In this document: positions 49,770 to 58,896 of the stretch, piece by piece | Position numbering within the stretch: the first letter of the stretch is position 1 | How the letters are laid out: each line of letters begins with the position of its first letter | Assembly (NCBI RefSeq): GCF_001282115.1 | Contig: NZ_LJBR01000037.1 | Span: 1 to 64,000, forward strand | Source: Streptomyces sp. NRRL B-24085 | GTDB taxonomy: Bacteria; Actinomycetota; Actinomycetes; Streptomycetales; Streptomycetaceae | Length of the DNA stretch: 64,000 nt | Direction: 5' to 3' | The notes under the pieces: model-generated | Told to the model about the DNA's origin: nothing | Database searches by the model: none | What the model saw: only the letters and a program-made list of their open reading frames with translations | Position numbers and translations under genes: made by a program

Positions 49770-50249
49770 ATGAAGCGTTTACGGAGAACACAGCTGATCG
49801 GCCTCGGAGTCATGGCCCTGACGCTCGGCCTGGTCTCCGCCCCGACTGCGCAGGCGGCACCCTCCGGCGAGACAAATGCCGCTGCGGCCGGAGCCGTTGA
49901 GTGCAGTGGCAGTTGGGACGGCAAGAACTACTGGGCCAAGAGCCCTTCAGGGAGCAGCGGGGGCGGCTATGCGCGCACCTACTGGAACTCGTCGACCAGG
50001 CAGAACTGTGCGAAGTTCTTCTCCAGCCCCTACGACGGTCTGGCGTCCTACATCACGCTGTATCTCCACGACGAGAGCGGTGACTACGCAGCTGACCCGC
50101 CCCCCGAGCACCCAGCGAACTACCACTACTACGCCGGACCCGTCTACACCTGGTTCGACGCGACCAATCAATGCATCCACCTGAGCGGGTCACTGATCCG
50201 CGGTGGGGTGAAGTACACCCTCAGCACCCCGGACATCCGGTGCGGCTGA
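49770..50249 (+). CDS. Secreted protein of unknown function
   Basis: 159 residues from ATG 49770. Signal peptide RTQLIGLGVMALTLGLVSAP, cleavage after AQA (about residue 29). The mature protein has four Cys and many Tyr, Trp, Ser and Gly (SWDGKNYWAKSPSGSSGGGY, TYWNSSTRQNCAKFFSSPYD, YHYYAGPVYTWFDATNQCIH), implying a disulfide-bonded beta fold. No family recognised. Ends 50 bases before a strong hairpin, so monocistronic. Confidence 0.7.
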   Translation: MKRLRRTQLIGLGVMALTLGLVSAPTAQAAPSGETNAAAAGAVECSGSWDGKNYWAKSPSGSSGGGYARTYWNSSTRQNCAKFFSSPYDGLASYITLYLHDESGDYAADPPPEHPANYHYYAGPVYTWFDATNQCIHLSGSLIRGGVKYTLSTPDIRCG

Positions 50250-50299
50250 TCCATCTGCGCTGAACCGTCCAGCGGCACCACTCACTTCACAGGTGCTGT

Positions 50300-50325
50300 G
50301 GGGCACCCGGAGGAACGGGTGCCCC
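50300..50325 (+). terminator. Terminator hairpin after the secreted protein gene
   Basis: GGGGCACCCG-GAGGAA-CGGGTGCCCC, a perfect 10-base stem with a 6-base loop, 50 bases past the stop codon at 50249. Confidence 0.8.
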
Positions 50326-50546
50326 AGGTGCCTGGTGGCGTGGTCGGCTGCTGAGGGTGCCGGGGACAGGGATGCGCCGGGGTGTTCGGTGGTCACATCG
50401 GCGCGGGTGTGGCTGCCGTGCCGGGAAGGGGTCGGGGAGCATCTTCTCGCCCCCTCCCCCACTGCGTCCCCCTGAGAAACGTCAGCTTGGGAGATCAAAC
50501 TGATCAAGGGCTGAACCATGGAACGGCGGGAGCCCGACAGTGTCCA

Positions 50547-50951
50547 TCACGGCCCGTCGTCCCCATGACGGTGGGCGACCCGCCACCACCCGCCCTCGCG
50601 ACGGTAGACCTGAGTCACCCGCAACGTGTAACTCGTCGGCTTGCCGTGGACGGACACGGACGTGCGCTCGAAGCCGGCCGTCCAGGCCAGGTCGCCCACC
50701 ACGTCGCACGCCCGCAGCTCGAACGCATACGACGTGCAGTCGGAAAAGCTCTCCGCGAGGTGGGTGAAGAGCTCATCGACCTCACGTAGCCCGAAGGCGT
50801 TGCGCCAGGCGCCGAGCACACTCACCGGCTCCTCGTGGGACCACAGCGCCCTACGCGGGTCCGCGTCGCCGTTGTGGAGGGCCAGCTCCGCCGCGTACAG
50901 GTCGGATCCGACCCAGGCCAGGAAGTCGTCGCGCTCGCTCATAGCAGCCAT
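50547..50951 (-). CDS. SnoaL/NTF2-like (DUF4440) protein
   Basis: 134 residues from ATG 50951 (GGAGCGG ahead) or 131 from ATG 50942. Cone-shaped NTF2 fold: DDFLAWVGSDLYAAELALHN, DPRRALWSHEEPVSVLGAWR, and final strands TLRVTQVYRREGGWWRVAHR. Members are ketosteroid-isomerase-like or act as small binding proteins; no catalytic Asp pair is clear. Monocistronic, facing away from the SDR at 51328. Confidence 0.8.
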   Translation of the reverse strand: MAAMSERDDFLAWVGSDLYAAELALHNGDADPRRALWSHEEPVSVLGAWRNAFGLREVDELFTHLAESFSDCTSYAFELRACDVVGDLAWTAGFERTSVSVHGKPTSYTLRVTQVYRREGGWWRVAHRHGDDGP

Positions 50952-51327
50952 CGAAGCGCCGCTCCGGCCTGACCGCCTCCCAGCCCGGCAGGCGGGTGAT
51001 CTGCGACAGATCTCGATCCCCGTCGGGCGGCCGGTACGCCAACCCAGGGTGGTGATGTCGATGGTGCGTGCCTTGCGCGGCGAGCCCGGACCGATGGCCA
51101 CACGGCGACGAGTTCTCCGGCATCGGAGGATGGGCGCCCATGCCGAGACCAACGCTGCACGGTGGGCAGTGACTGGGCATGGGCGGCAGGTCTTGCCGCG
51201 TCCATTCGAGAGGATCAGGCAAGAGGCGAAGAGGATCATTCTTTTGCGCGGGCCTGGCACGGCGGTCTCCTGGAAGAGACACATTCCCCCGGATTTTAAC
51301 TGATCCTCAAGGCCCAGGAGGCACAGC
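50952..51327. other. Divergent intergenic region, nothing recognised
   Basis: 376 bases between the NTF2-like gene (minus) and the SDR (plus). It must carry both promoters. An AT-richer segment near 51280-51300 (CCCGGATTTTAACTGATC) lies 30 bases before the SDR ATG. No gene seen. Confidence 0.4.
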
Positions 51328-52086
51328 ATGAAGGTAGCCGTCGTGACCGGCGCAAGCTCCGGCATCGGTCAGAGCGCCGCCCTGCAGATCGCCCGGCGCG
51401 GTTCCGGCGTCATCCTCACCTACAGCTCCAACGAACAGGGCGCAAAGGACACCGTCGCCCGGATCGAGCAGCACGGCGGCACTGCCGCGGCACTGCACCT
51501 GGACCTCGCCGACACGGCGGGATTCACCGTCTTCCGGGAGACCGTTGCCGAGGTGCTGCGCGAGACCTTCCAGCGGACCTCCTTCGACCACTTGGTCAAC
51601 AACGCCGGATTCGCCGGCATGGCGATGATCGAGGACACCCGCGAGGAGGAATTCGACCGACTCACGAGCGGCCTGTTCAAGGGCCCCTTCTTCCTCACGC
51701 AGGCCCTGCTGCCGCTCATCGTCGACGGCGGCGCCATCGTAAACGTGACCAGCAACTCCATGCTGCCCCACGTGACCGCGCCGGGATACTCCGTCTACGC
51801 GGCGCTCAAGGGCGCCGTAGCGGTGCTCACCCGCTACATGGCCAAGGAGTTCGGCCCCCGCGGCATACGCGTGAACTCGGTCGCACCGGGAGCCACCGTC
51901 ACCCGCTTCGCCGACGACGCGTTCGGCAAGAACCCCGAGATCATCCCGGAACTGGCAAAGACCTTCACTCTCGGCCGCGTCGGCGAGCCCGACGACATCG
52001 GCATGGTCATCGCCATGCTGGTCTCCGAGGAAGGCCGGTGGATCACCGCCCAGGACATCGAAGTCTCCGGAGGCCAGAACCTCTGA
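51328..52086 (+). CDS. SDR family oxidoreductase
   Basis: 252 residues. VAVVTGASSGIGQSAALQIA, NNAGFAG, NVTSNSML and YAALK (catalytic Tyr/Lys), C-terminus WITAQDIEVSGGQNL. Ribosome site CAGGAGG 7 bases ahead. Followed 191 bases later by an AraC regulator in the same direction, a common pairing for stress-type reductases. Substrate not predictable. Confidence 0.85.
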   Translation: MKVAVVTGASSGIGQSAALQIARRGSGVILTYSSNEQGAKDTVARIEQHGGTAAALHLDLADTAGFTVFRETVAEVLRETFQRTSFDHLVNNAGFAGMAMIEDTREEEFDRLTSGLFKGPFFLTQALLPLIVDGGAIVNVTSNSMLPHVTAPGYSVYAALKGAVAVLTRYMAKEFGPRGIRVNSVAPGATVTRFADDAFGKNPEIIPELAKTFTLGRVGEPDDIGMVIAMLVSEEGRWITAQDIEVSGGQNL

Positions 52087-52277
52087 AACGCTCCTGCTGC
52101 GAACTTGAGCCGCGCCAAGAGCTCTCCGCCCAGCCACGGCTCACTCCGCGACGGGCCGAGACACCAGCCACCGGATCCGGTCGCGGGGGGACGACCGAAC
52201 ACTCACGGAGTCACCCGTGCATGCCCGATCCTGCCCAGCAAGCCTTCCGGTCTGGAGGTTTGTGCAAGGATCGATTC

Positions 52278-53177
52278 ATGTCTGCCCTGGATGAAATGCG
52301 TGAGCTACTCGACCGGCACGCGCGGCCCGACATGAGCACGGCGATCGACGGCATCCAAGTCTGCAGATTCCTCCCTCCCCACACGTCGGCAACCGGGATG
52401 TCCGGGACCGTGCTCGCAGTCATCGCCCAGGGCGGCAAACGTCTCGCCCTGGGCGAACGCCTTTACGAGTACCGGCCCGGCGAGTACCTGATCACCTCCG
52501 CCGACCTCCCCGTCACCGGCCATGTCCTGGACACCGGACAGTCCACCCTCGGCTTCGGCATGACCATCTCCCCCTCAGCCCTTGCCGACCTCCTGATGGA
52601 AGCCGACCCCCGGGACCTGCCGGCCACCCCACGCACCACAACGCCCGGCATCGCCGTCTCCACAGCTTCCCCCTCACTGCTGGACGCCATCGTGCGGCTG
52701 CTGCGGCTGCTGGACCAGCCCGCGGACCGCAAGATCCTCGCTCCCATGGTCAAGCGGGAAATCCTGTGGCATCTGCTGCGTGGGGAACAAGGAGCCGCTC
52801 TCCGCCAGCTCGGTCTCGCCGACAGCGCACTGGCCCACATCAACCGCGCCGTGCGTGAGATCCGGGAGAACTATGCCACCGCCTTCCGGGTCGAGGACCT
52901 GGCGGACATCGCCGGCATGAGCGTTTCCGCCTTCCACCGCAACTTCCAGACCGTCACAGGGATGAGCCCCATCCAGTTCCAAAAGCGCATCCGCCTGCAA
53001 GAAGCCAGGCTCCTGCTCGCCGGCCGCCCCTCGGACATCACCGGTGTGGGCCTCAGCGTCGGCTATGACAGCCCATCCCAGTTCAGCCGCGAATACCGTC
53101 GCATGTTCGGCACACCGCCCAGCAAGGACACCCAACTACGCACTCCGCCGGCAGAACGCACCACTGCCCTGCCCTGA
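52278..53177 (+). CDS. AraC-family regulator with cupin-like N-terminus (AraC_N)
   Basis: 299 residues from ATG 52278 (AAGGATCG ahead). The N-terminal AraC_N sensor (SGTVLAVIAQGGKRLALGER, YEYRPGEYLITSADLPVTGH) is that of YqhC-like regulators, which respond to aldehydes. Two C-terminal HTH units: RVEDLADIAGMSVSAFHRNF and ITGVGLSVGYDSPSQFSREY. YqhC-type proteins activate neighbouring aldehyde reductases, so the flanking SDR genes are likely targets. Confidence 0.85.
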   Translation: MSALDEMRELLDRHARPDMSTAIDGIQVCRFLPPHTSATGMSGTVLAVIAQGGKRLALGERLYEYRPGEYLITSADLPVTGHVLDTGQSTLGFGMTISPSALADLLMEADPRDLPATPRTTTPGIAVSTASPSLLDAIVRLLRLLDQPADRKILAPMVKREILWHLLRGEQGAALRQLGLADSALAHINRAVREIRENYATAFRVEDLADIAGMSVSAFHRNFQTVTGMSPIQFQKRIRLQEARLLLAGRPSDITGVGLSVGYDSPSQFSREYRRMFGTPPSKDTQLRTPPAERTTALP

Positions 53178-53527
53178 GAGCAGCGCCCGCGCCACCACCT
53201 CCACGACCTGACGAGCGAGTCCCTGAACAGGGTGAGGCGTCGCGCCGGGCAGGTGCCATGAGCCGCTTGCGGCGATCACGGTTGGTCGAACCCGTCCAGG
53301 CGCTACCAGGCGTGGGAAGCGGGTCGACTCCCGTGCGGGCGTCTCCGCCATCGCATGGCCGCCGAGGCGTTCGGCCCTCACGAGGTACGACCAGTCAGAA
53401 TCGTCCGGGGCCATCGGGTGAGACTTGTCAGCCGGGGCAGCCAGATGGTGGGCGGCGGCTTCCCTGCCGCGTCAGAGCCTGGCGGTCCGCCCGCTCCGAC
53501 GCGGTGGCCACTCCCGGACCAGGGACG
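53178..53527. other. Convergent intergenic region
   Basis: 350 bases between AraC and SDR stops. A minus-strand frame (about 53136-53414) is open but overlaps the AraC gene and shows no family. No strong hairpin found. Confidence 0.35.
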
Positions 53528-54424
53528 TCAGCTCGTCGTACGCGTGGTGAGCAGGTCGGTGAAGCCGATGCGCTCGTAGAAGTCGGCGCGGATCCGGTCC
53601 GCGACGTCGCTGACAGCTTCGGAGCCGTCGTCGGCCGGGTCGATGGTGGTCCTGAAGGGCCTGCTGCCCTTGGGCGTGTCGACGACGGTGACGATCGCCC
53701 GGGCCACCTCCCGCACGTCGGCGTCCGGCGGCGAGAGCGCCGCCAGGCGCTTGCCCACGTCCTCCATCAGACCGGCGTAGTGGACCTCGTACGCCTCCGC
53801 GGTGGCAGTGTCCTCGGGGTGCATGGCGTGGGCGAAGTGGTTGGTGCCGGAGGTGAACGAACCCGGGACGATGATCGCGCTGTCGATGCCGAAGCGGGAG
53901 AGCTCGACCGCGTAGCTCTTGGCGAGATGGTCCATGGCGCCCTTGGCGGCGAAGTAGGGCCCGAGGTACGGCGGCGTGCCGCCGTAGGTGCTGGAGGAAC
54001 CGACCCACACCAGCAGACCGTCCCGGCGCCGGCGCATCTGCGGCAGCACCGCGCGGTTGACCCGCTGGGTGGAGACCACATTGGTGTCGTAGATCTGGGC
54101 TATCTGCTCGGGCGTGAAGGACTCCGCAGGTCCGAGCACCATGTGGCCGACGTTGTGGACCACGACGTCTATGTCGCCGGCCTCGGAAGAGACGGTGGCG
54201 ACCGCGGCGTCGACGGAGTCCTGGCGGGAGACGTCGAGCTCGACCGTGCGCAATTGGACGCCGTGCTCATCGGCATAGGCCCTGGCGTCGGCCACGGCCG
54301 GGGCGTTGCGCCCGGTGGTGTGGCGTATGCCGGCGTAGACGGTGTGCCCGGCGTCAGCGAGGGCGCGGGCGGTCAGCGCGCCGAAGCCGCTGGAGGCGCC
54401 GGTGACGAGGATGACGTACGGCAT
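53528..54424 (-). CDS. SDR family oxidoreductase
   Basis: 298 residues. VILVTGASSGFGALTARALA, HNVGHMVLG, Ser in WVGSSSTYGG and YFAAK. Longer than average with a C-terminal lid (ADFYERIGFTDLLTTRTTS). This SDR subtype often lies beside aldehyde-responsive regulators. 69 bases downstream of the ADH gene start of the same operon direction, so both probably share a transcript starting at the LysR divergent promoter. Confidence 0.85.
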   Translation of the reverse strand: MPYVILVTGASSGFGALTARALADAGHTVYAGIRHTTGRNAPAVADARAYADEHGVQLRTVELDVSRQDSVDAAVATVSSEAGDIDVVVHNVGHMVLGPAESFTPEQIAQIYDTNVVSTQRVNRAVLPQMRRRRDGLLVWVGSSSTYGGTPPYLGPYFAAKGAMDHLAKSYAVELSRFGIDSAIIVPGSFTSGTNHFAHAMHPEDTATAEAYEVHYAGLMEDVGKRLAALSPPDADVREVARAIVTVVDTPKGSRPFRTTIDPADDGSEAVSDVADRIRADFYERIGFTDLLTTRTTS

Positions 54425-54493
54425 CGCGTTCTCCCTGGAACGAGTGACGGAAAGCGGGGACGAGAGGGTGGGGCGGAACGGGAGACGTGGGCC

Positions 54494-55504
54494 TCAGCCG
54501 AAGACGATGACACTGCGGCCGTGCGCGGTGCCGGCGGCCATCGCGTCGAGCGCGGCCGGGGCGTCGTCGAGGGTGATCGGCGTGACGTCGGGCAGGATGC
54601 CGTGCGCCGCGGAGAACCGGAGGGTGTCGCGCAGGTCGTGCGGAGAGCCGGAGGGGTTCGCCGCGACGTGCAGCCGGTTGAGGACCATGGGCTGTGTGGG
54701 CAGGACCAGCGGCTGCGATCCGTAGCCGCACAGCATCAGCATGCCGTCGGGAGCGAGGCCGCCAAGGGTGGCCGCCGCCGCGTCGGTCGACGGGGCCGCG
54801 TTCAGGATCAGGTCCGCACCGCCGTCCCAGGTCTTCAGGGCCTCGGCCGGATCGGTCTCGGACGTGGCGACGTAGCGTTCGGCGCCGAGGCTCTTCGCCT
54901 GCTCCTCACCGCGCGGCGAGCGGCCGACCACTGCGACCCGGGCGCCCATGGCGACGGCGTACCGGATCGCGAGCGCGCCGATGCCGCCCGCACCGATGAC
55001 CGCGATGCGCGCGCCGGGCCTGGCACCGCCCTGACGCAGTCCGTTGAAGGCGGTGATGCCGGCGCACATCAGCGGCGCGCCGCTGACGGGGTCGAGTCCG
55101 GCCGGCAGCGGCGTGACGTAGCCGGCCTTGAGCAGTACGTACTCGGCGTAGCCGCCGTCGGCCACGACCCCGGTGATCCGCTTGCGCGGGCAGAGGATCT
55201 GGTCGCCGCGCACGCAGTAGTCGCAGTGGCCGCAGGAGTCGTAGAGAAACTGTGCTCCTACGGCGGCGCCCACCTCAGGGAAGGTCACGCCCTCCCCCAC
55301 GGCCGTCACCACACCGGTGATCTCGTGGCCGGGCACCACGGGGAAGTGGGCAAAGGGGTAGTGGCCGCGGAGCAGGTTCAGGTCCGAGAAGCAGACGCCA
55401 CAGGCGGTCACCTTGACAAGGACCTCGCCAGCACCGGGCTCGGGTACGTCCAGGTCGGTGAGGGTCAGCGGGGTGTCCACCCCGGTGGCAACGGCAGCAC
55501 GCAT
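54494..55504 (-). CDS. Zinc-dependent alcohol dehydrogenase
   Basis: 336 residues from ATG 55504 (GGAG ahead; a TTG 12 bases earlier is open but unneeded). GROES domain with catalytic-zinc Cys in ACGVCFSDLN and GHE in VVPGHEITG. Structural zinc in SCGHCDYCVRGDQILC. Rossmann motif VIGAGGIGALAIRYA. MDR-type, NAD(P)-dependent. Lead gene of an ADH-SDR operon divergent from a LysR regulator. Confidence 0.9.
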   Translation of the reverse strand: MRAAVATGVDTPLTLTDLDVPEPGAGEVLVKVTACGVCFSDLNLLRGHYPFAHFPVVPGHEITGVVTAVGEGVTFPEVGAAVGAQFLYDSCGHCDYCVRGDQILCPRKRITGVVADGGYAEYVLLKAGYVTPLPAGLDPVSGAPLMCAGITAFNGLRQGGARPGARIAVIGAGGIGALAIRYAVAMGARVAVVGRSPRGEEQAKSLGAERYVATSETDPAEALKTWDGGADLILNAAPSTDAAAATLGGLAPDGMLMLCGYGSQPLVLPTQPMVLNRLHVAANPSGSPHDLRDTLRFSAAHGILPDVTPITLDDAPAALDAMAAGTAHGRSVIVFG

Positions 55505-55671
55505 AGAGAGCTCCAAGGGTGCGGGGGCGCGCAGCGAGCGGTGCCGACAGTCGTACCGGGCGCTCCGGGGACGGACGGCTCATAGACTGCTGAGAAAGGT
55601 GTTCGCTGCGGGGCCGTGTCTGTGGTACGTCCTTCGAGTCTGTGCCGCGGTCGCAGCCGGGTCCAATGCCT

Positions 55672-55691
55672 CTTATGAGGCCTTTGATAAG
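55672..55691. promoter_or_regulatory. LysR-type dyad in the ADH/LysR divergent promoter
   Basis: CTTAT-N10-ATAAG, AT-rich against the surrounding DNA, 36 bases before LysR ATG 55727 and 168 bases from the ADH ATG. Location and symmetry fit a LysR binding site that also autoregulates, although the spacing is one base off the strict T-N11-A rule. Confidence 0.5.
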
Positions 55692-55726
55692 CGCAAGGCA
55701 TCGACGCAGGGAGACGGACGGGTGGC

Positions 55727-56623
55727 ATGAGAAGCGGGCCGGCAGATCTGGACCTGCGAAGACTCCGCTATTTCGTGGCGGTGGCCGAGCGACTGCACTT
55801 CGGGCAGGCGGCGCTCGCGCTGCACGTCACCCAGCCCGCGCTGTCGCGCCAGATCCAGCACCTGGAGCACGACCTCGGCGCCCCGCTGCTCATCCGCAAC
55901 AGCCGGGACGTGGTCCTGACTCCCGCGGGCCGGCAGTTGCTGCACGACGCCAAGGACCTGTTGGCGTCCGCGGAAGCGGTCCAGGACCGGGTGCGCAAGA
56001 TCGGGGCCGACGTGCACTCCCTGAAGGTGGGCTTCATGCTCGGCACGGACGCGGCCACCGCGCTGCACGGGTTCTCGGCCCGGCACCCGGAGGTGATCAT
56101 CGAACTGATCCGGCTGCGCTGGTGGACCCAGACACGGGCGATCCTCGACGGTGACGTCGACATCGGCTTCGTGCGACTGCCGCTCGTCTCGGACCGGCTG
56201 AGTGTCTTGCCGCTCTACCAGGAGCATCTGAGCGTGGTGCTTCCCGCCGGACACCCCCTTGCCCTCCATGACTCGTTGCACCTCGCCTCAGTGCGGGACG
56301 AACCGCTGCTGCAGTACGCCGACGCGGAGCCGGGCTGGTCGGCCGTCTGGAACGGTGACCCGCGCCCCGACGGCACCACGGCCTTGCCCGGCCCGTGCTT
56401 TCACGACATGGAAGAACTCATGATGTACGTCAGCGCCGGACGCGGTGTCGCGCTGGTGCCGAGACCGGTCGCGGCCGTCTTCCCGCGACCGGACATCGTC
56501 CATGTCCCCGTGGCCGACGTCCCGGGCGGCCAGGTGGCCCTCGCCTGGGACGACACCCGGTGCACGCCTTTGGTCGCAGGCTTCGTGGAGGCGGCGAGGA
56601 GCTCGCTGCTGCTTGCCGAGTAG
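55727..56623 (+). CDS. LysR-family transcriptional regulator
   Basis: 298 residues. HTH: LDLRRLRYFVAVAERLHFGQ, ALALHVTQPALSRQIQHLEH, CbnR/BenM-like wording. The effector domain has WWTQTRAILDGDVDIGFVRL. Divergent from the ADH-SDR operon with a dyad between, the standard arrangement for LysR control. The co-inducer is unknown, likely a small aromatic or aldehyde. Confidence 0.85.
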   Translation: MRSGPADLDLRRLRYFVAVAERLHFGQAALALHVTQPALSRQIQHLEHDLGAPLLIRNSRDVVLTPAGRQLLHDAKDLLASAEAVQDRVRKIGADVHSLKVGFMLGTDAATALHGFSARHPEVIIELIRLRWWTQTRAILDGDVDIGFVRLPLVSDRLSVLPLYQEHLSVVLPAGHPLALHDSLHLASVRDEPLLQYADAEPGWSAVWNGDPRPDGTTALPGPCFHDMEELMMYVSAGRGVALVPRPVAAVFPRPDIVHVPVADVPGGQVALAWDDTRCTPLVAGFVEAARSSLLLAE

Positions 56624-56638
56624 GCCGTTTCGTCTGGA

Positions 56639-56860
56639 TCAAGGAGTGGGGGCCAGATGGATCGACAAGGAAGGCGCGTCGGACTGCTGGTTGATCTCGC
56701 ACCAGTCGCCCACAATCTTGTGGCTGGCATCGAGCCTGGCAAGGAAGTCAACTGATCCGAAGTCGGCACTGCCGCTCGCGTCGATCGCAGGCTTGTTGAC
56801 GCTCTGGCCCGTCCAGTGCAGGTCACGTACGGACGAGAAGACGAGCGTGGCGGGTCGCAA
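56639..56860 (-). CDS. Possible small ORF or gene tail
   Basis: Reading MRPATLVFSSVRDLHWTGQS, ASGSADFGSVDFLARLDAS and HKIVGDWCEINQQSDAPSLS, 73 codons. Balanced composition with Trp and Asp suggests real protein, perhaps the end of an immunity-type protein with a strand/Trp pattern. No ribosome site precedes the ATG. Low certainty. Confidence 0.35.
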   Translation of the reverse strand: MRPATLVFSSVRDLHWTGQSVNKPAIDASGSADFGSVDFLARLDASHKIVGDWCEINQQSDAPSLSIHLAPTP

Positions 56861-57267
56861 GCAGCTACTGACGTTTGCAAGGCACGCAGTTGTTGATGGC
56901 CGCTCCCCTGCGGACTCCTGCGATTCTCCGAGGGCCCGCTGTGCACAGCGGGCCCTCGGACGTGCGATCTTGCCGGTGCACCGTCGCTGGGGTGCTGCGG
57001 CACGAAGTTGGCCGTGGCGTTGCGGCCTGGTCAGAACTGTCGGTGTATCAGGACGACCTCTATCTCTAGAGAGCTTCGTGAACAGCTGCCGTTATCGTCC
57101 CCCAGCAGCTCAGATGCCACCGGGTGCCAGGACCCACAACCTGGCAGGCTGGTTCGCAGTGCCGCGCAGCCAGCGCGCACCTTCTCCAGGCAGGTGGGCC
57201 TCCCCGCTCGCAGGCCCGCCCTCAGCCCTGCGGTGGTGGAGCGGCCCCCCTCGCACGACTCCTGTCC
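56861..57267. other. Convergent intergenic region with a strong terminator
   Basis: Between the small ORF and TetR ends. Apart from the palindrome at 56927-56960, nothing recognisable; plus-strand frames look like noise. Confidence 0.4.
56927..56960. terminator. Bidirectional terminator, perfect 34-base palindrome
   Basis: 17-base arm TCCGAGGGCCCGCTGTG followed directly by its exact complement. As RNA it would form a 14-15 base stem with a UGCA-type loop. Lies between the LysR (plus) and TetR (minus) genes, so it can serve both strands. Confidence 0.8.
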
Positions 57268-57840
57268 TCACGGGCGGACCGTGAGGCCGTCCAGGGTGAG
57301 GTCGAGCAGGCGCTCCGCTTGCTGTCGGTGTTCAGCACCCGCCGAAGTGAGGGCGATACCTTCCAGGGCAGCGCCGATGTCGGTGGGCTGGATATCAGTG
57401 CGGATCGCCCCCGCGGCCGTGCAGGCGTCCATGAGTGAGGTGATGGCCGCCTGGATCATTTCCCGGCTGTTCCCATAAGGATTGCTTCCCGTGGCGGCGA
57501 TGGCGCGCAGGGCGTCGATCATGCCGTACTTGGCGGTGACGTAGTCCAGGAACAGGCGTGTCCACGCGCGCAGGGCCTCTGCTGGCGGCTTCTGCGCAAG
57601 TAGGACCGGGGCTGCATCGCACAGGTGGGCCACCTCGTTGCGGTAGACCGCCTCGATCAGGGTCTCCCGGGTGGGGAAGTTGCGGTACAGGGTCGCGCTG
57701 CCCACGCCTGCCTCCTTAGCGATGCGTTCCAGGTGCGCATCCAGCCCCTCCGTCGTGAAGACGCGTACAGCGGCCGTAAGGATCTTCTCCCTGTTACGCC
57801 GTGCGTCAGCCCGCAGCGGCCGAAGCGTTCCGTCAGTCAT
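57268..57840 (-). CDS. TetR/AcrR-family repressor
   Basis: 190 residues from ATG 57840; a longer frame to 57936 would run into the operator. HTH: ADARRNREKILTAAVRVFTT, IAKEAGVGSATLYRNFPTRE. The C-terminal SbtR-like domain (WTRLFLDYVTAKYGMIDALR) is common in repressors divergent from SDR genes. Predicted to repress itself and the SDR at 57986. Confidence 0.85.
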   Translation of the reverse strand: MTDGTLRPLRADARRNREKILTAAVRVFTTEGLDAHLERIAKEAGVGSATLYRNFPTRETLIEAVYRNEVAHLCDAAPVLLAQKPPAEALRAWTRLFLDYVTAKYGMIDALRAIAATGSNPYGNSREMIQAAITSLMDACTAAGAIRTDIQPTDIGAALEGIALTSAGAEHRQQAERLLDLTLDGLTVRP

Positions 57841-57869
57841 CAGTGCTCGCCATCCCCTCTTCGAAGTCC

Positions 57870-57906
57870 TCCGGACTTGATAACCGGATACGCCCCCACT
57901 TAGGAT
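57870..57906 (+). promoter_or_regulatory. Promoter of SDR with overlapping TetR operator
   Basis: TTGATA (57877-57882), 18-base spacer and TAGGAT (57901-57906) form a near-consensus housekeeping promoter for the SDR. The dyad TCCGG-N9-CCGGA (57870-57888) overlaps the -35 box and is a good TetR operator candidate. Confidence 0.6.
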
Positions 57907-57985
57907 CGAGCTAACTGGGGAAACCTCCGGTTTCACTGTAGGTCACTGCACTGACCTGCGTGCTCCCCAAGAAAGGAAGCCGATC

Positions 57986-58723
57986 ATGTCGGGCATCCAG
58001 GGCAAAGTCATCGCGATCACAGGTGCCAGCAGCGGTATCGGTGAGGTGACCGCGGCCTACCTCGCCGAAAAGGGCGCCCAACTCGTGCTCGGAGCCCGGC
58101 GCGAGGACCGACTGAATGCCGTCGTGGACGGCATCACGGCGAAGGGGGGCACGGCCACCGGCGTCGTCGTCGACGTCACGCGCCGCGAAGACCTCCAGCG
58201 CCTGACGGACACGGCTCTCACCCAGTACGGTCGACTCGACGTCCTCGTCTCCAACGCGGGCACGATGGCCGTCTCGCCGTTCGACGACCTGCGCCAGGAC
58301 GACTGGGACGCCATGGTCTCCACCCACATCACCGGCCTGCTCAACGGCATCGGGGCTGCTCTGCCCATCTTCCGCCGGCAGCGCTTCGGTCAGTTCGTCA
58401 ACGTCGGCTCCACTGCGGCCTACGTCGTCATACCTCCCCAGACGGTCTACGCGGCCACCAAAACGGCGGTAAAGGTGCTTACCGAGGGCCTACGCCAGGA
58501 GTCGGGCCCCCACCTGCGCGTCACCCTCATCTCACCCGGCTTCACCAATACCGAAGGCATCGGCAAGGGAGCCAGCCCTGAAGCCGCAGCCGCGATGATC
58601 CAGCAGCGGGACGAGATCGCCATGCCTCCCTCGGCAATTGCCTCCGCCATCGGCTACGCCATCGAACAACCCGACGGCGTCGATGTCGGCGAGATCGTCG
58701 TCCGCCCCACCGCGCAAGCCTGA
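57986..58723 (+). CDS. SDR family oxidoreductase (TetR-controlled)
   Basis: 245 residues, ribosome site AAAGGAAG. VIAITGASSGIGEVTAAYLA, SNAG, VGSTAAYV and YAATK (catalytic), C-terminus VDVGEIVVRPTAQA typical of YdfG-like reductases that act on serine/3-hydroxy acids or quinones. Divergent from TetR with an operator in its promoter, so probably inducible by a small toxic carbonyl or quinone. Confidence 0.85.
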   Translation: MSGIQGKVIAITGASSGIGEVTAAYLAEKGAQLVLGARREDRLNAVVDGITAKGGTATGVVVDVTRREDLQRLTDTALTQYGRLDVLVSNAGTMAVSPFDDLRQDDWDAMVSTHITGLLNGIGAALPIFRRQRFGQFVNVGSTAAYVVIPPQTVYAATKTAVKVLTEGLRQESGPHLRVTLISPGFTNTEGIGKGASPEAAAAMIQQRDEIAMPPSAIASAIGYAIEQPDGVDVGEIVVRPTAQA

Positions 58724-58896
58724 TAGCAGCGAGTCGGGCTAATGGGGCGCGGAGCTGGCCCTGTTGCAGGTCAACGTCGGAACGGCGGTTTCCGCCATAG
58801 CGGTGGTTTGCCGACCTGGCCGCCGTTCTGACCGATGCGCCACTAGGACACTGGCACGGGGCGGCCGGGGCGCCGCCGAGGAGGGCGGGAGAGCGC

